This document shows, piece after piece, positions 4,692 to 5,925 of a DNA stretch of 5,925 bases. The stretch's first letter is position 1. Each line of letters starts with the position of its first letter. A program made the position numbers and the translations under genes. Origin of the DNA: Actinomycetes bacterium (GTDB lineage: Bacteria > Actinomycetota > Acidimicrobiia > Acidimicrobiales > Palsa-688); the NCBI GenBank assembly GCA_021798075.1, contig JAJZYO010000139.1, forward strand, positions 1 through 5,925, read 5' to 3'. The notes beneath the pieces are model-generated. The model had not been told where the DNA came from and made no database searches. It saw only the letters and a list, made by a program, of their open reading frames with translations.

Positions 4692-5925
4692 GCCGTGACA
4701 TCGGGGCGCTGGCATCGCAACTTTCGGCCTGTGGGTGTAGGTGACTTCTTCGGCCACGGGCACGACTTCATGGAGGAAGGCTTCGTGGGCGCCGGAGGCG
4801 GGGTCTTCTACCGTGCGCTCGGCGTAGAGCACTATGAAGCGCGCCCACCGGCCTCCGGGCTTTCGTCGGAGGACCCGGCCCATCCGTTGGACCATTTGCC
4901 GGCGGGACCGGCTCGCACCGGCGATCACGGCCAGGTCCGCCGTGGGCACGTCGATCCCTTCGTCGAGGACCCTGGGTGCAACGAGGACCGAAAGGTTGCC
5001 CTTCGCAAAGCGGGGGAGCACCTCGGCCCGTTCGCGCGGCGCCATCGCAGAGTGGACGGCCGCGGCGCGAAAACCGCAGCTGGCGAGCACCCGGCTAGCC
5101 CGTTCGGCGGCGGCGATGCTCTGCGTGAAGACGAGCGTTCGCTCGGCGGCCCGGACCTCCGGCGCCAGGCGAGCCAGCGCCCAGTCCTTGGCCTCGGTGT
5201 CCGCGAGCAGGCGGCGCCTCTCCAGCATCGCCCGGCGGTAGGACCGGGCGGTCGAGGCGCCCGCGTTGTCGCTGTCCGCCAACCCCGCTAGCGCCCTCAT
5301 AAACTCTTCGAACGGCGTCTCCGGCAATCCGTAGCGTTCGACCAGCGACCTCCAAAGCGCCCCCATCTGCTCGGTCAGCTCGTCGTAGTACGCCCGCTCT
5401 CCTGCGGGCAGCTCGACGCCGCTCAGGGTGACGGTGAAGCGCGCGACTATCCCATCCCTGACAGCGCGGTCGTAACCGAGCCTGAAGCACGTGCCACCGA
5501 AATAGGGGTCGAGCCATTCCAAATTGCCGTCGTCGTCACGAGCGTAGGTGGCGGAAAGGCCGAGCCGGCGCCGAAAACGGCCGTCAAGGGCGAGACGGTT
5601 GAAGGCGCTACCATAACGGTGGCACTCGTCGGCAATAAGCAGCCCGCCTTGGCGGGTTGGCCTCACGTCCTGTGACCGGGCGCTGTTGACGACGGCCACA
5701 AGGATGTCGTGGCTGGCCAACGAGTCGTGCCGGCCAGCGCCCATGCGGCCAGCACCCATGCGGCCAGCTGAGCTCAAAGCGGGAAGACGGGCGGCGAGCT
5801 GTGCCGACCACTGGCGCTGGAGCTCGACCGTAGGGACGAGCACGACAACCTGGCCTCGCCGGGCGAGCTCTTCGAGAGCCGCGGCGATCCCCACCATCGT
5901 CTTGCCTGCGCCCGTGACAGCTTCC
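4689..5925 (-). CDS. Superfamily 2 DECH-box helicase (XPB/Ssl2-like, ResIII-type), N-terminus cut by window edge
   Basis: The frame is open from the right edge to TAG at 4689-4691, showing the last 411 residues. The ATG at 5897 is internal, because the frame continues upstream through Walker A. Motifs in order (visible numbering): Walker A E-A-V-T-G-A-G-K-T at 1-9; Ia VPTVEL at 30-35; II DECH at 99-102; III SAT at 124-126; IV TLVFTQS at 263-269; V VLDEGIDVP at 319-327; VI QRMGRVLRR at 346-354. Both RecA-like domains are complete except for whatever precedes Walker A (Q-type motif and any N-terminal domain). All ATPase residues are present, so it should be an active ATP-dependent DNA or RNA translocase. 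The segment between SAT and motif IV, with a strand pair followed by a long charged helical stretch, recalls bacterial XPB-like helicases. The role (repair, restriction or defence) cannot be fixed without the missing N-terminus and upstream genes. A 15-bp tandem repeat lies in the variable loop after motif Ia. Confidence 0.93.
   Translation of the reverse strand, partial: EAVTGAGKTMVGIAAALEELARRGQVVVLVPTVELQRQWSAQLAARLPALSSAGRMGAGRMGAGRHDSLASHDILVAVVNSARSQDVRPTRQGGLLIADECHRYGSAFNRLALDGRFRRRLGLSATYARDDDGNLEWLDPYFGGTCFRLGYDRAVRDGIVARFTVTLSGVELPAGERAYYDELTEQMGALWRSLVERYGLPETPFEEFMRALAGLADSDNAGASTARSYRRAMLERRRLLADTEAKDWALARLAPEVRAAERTLVFTQSIAAAERASRVLASCGFRAAAVHSAMAPRERAEVLPRFAKGNLSVLVAPRVLDEGIDVPTADLAVIAGASRSRRQMVQRMGRVLRRKPGGRWARFIVLYAERTVEDPASGAHEAFLHEVVPVAEEVTYTHRPKVAMPAPRCHG
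5731..5768. repeat. 15-bp tandem repeat, about 2.5 copies, in the helicase gene
   Basis: CGGCCAGCGCCCATG (5731-5745) is followed by a copy with one change (5746-5760) and by a partial third copy CGGCCAGC (5761-5768). On the minus strand it encodes AGRMG/GAGRM pentads (residues about 53-65 of the visible protein) between motifs Ia and II. The frame is kept, and the place is a surface loop that tolerates insertions. Confidence 0.85.

Overview
The window is very GC-rich. Codon third positions are strongly G/C-biased, GTG starts are common, and two or three genes appear to be transcribed with almost no leader (TANNNT-type -10 boxes 7-9 nt before the start codon). Together this suggests a chromosomal or metagenomic fragment from a high-GC bacterium, most likely an actinomycete-type lineage. 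No rRNA, tRNA, CRISPR array or recognisable intact mobile element was seen.

Layout, left to right. (1) Positions 1-1221, minus strand: the N-terminal 407 residues of a secreted beta-propeller-like protein with six BNR/Asp-box repeats; its C-terminus lies beyond the left edge. (2) 1222-1672: gene-poor. It holds a leader hairpin and, on the plus strand, what looks like a decayed fragment of another BNR-repeat gene (about 1334-1516). (3) 1673-2347, minus: a DNA-binding-like protein built from two clear and one degenerate helix-turn-helix-like unit. It is divergent from (4) 2408-2938, plus: a GNAT N-acetyltransferase. (5) 2988-3174, plus: a short reading frame with a strong ribosome-binding site that is broken by one extra T. 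(6) 3206-3667, plus: an unrecognised 153-residue protein with lower GC than its surroundings and a near-leaderless promoter. (7) 3668-3895: noncoding, with two 10-bp direct repeats exactly 20 bp apart. (8) 3896-4575, minus: a VapBC toxin-antitoxin operon (ribbon-helix-helix-type antitoxin, PIN-domain RNase toxin) with a perfect 9-bp inverted-repeat operator over its -10 box. (9) 4689-5924, minus: the C-terminal 411 residues of a superfamily 2 DECH-box helicase, truncated by the right edge just before Walker A.

The clearest functional unit is vapBC: coupled genes (4-nt overlap) under an apparent autoregulatory operator. The multi-HTH protein and the GNAT share a short divergent promoter region, so regulation of one by the other is possible but unproven. 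The mixture of a toxin-antitoxin pair, an unknown lower-GC gene, a frameshifted small gene, a BNR gene remnant and short repeats looks like an accessory region. I found no compelling evidence for a complete new multigene system. The best leads are the multi-HTH protein, the 153-residue unknown, the frameshifted small gene and the BNR remnant.
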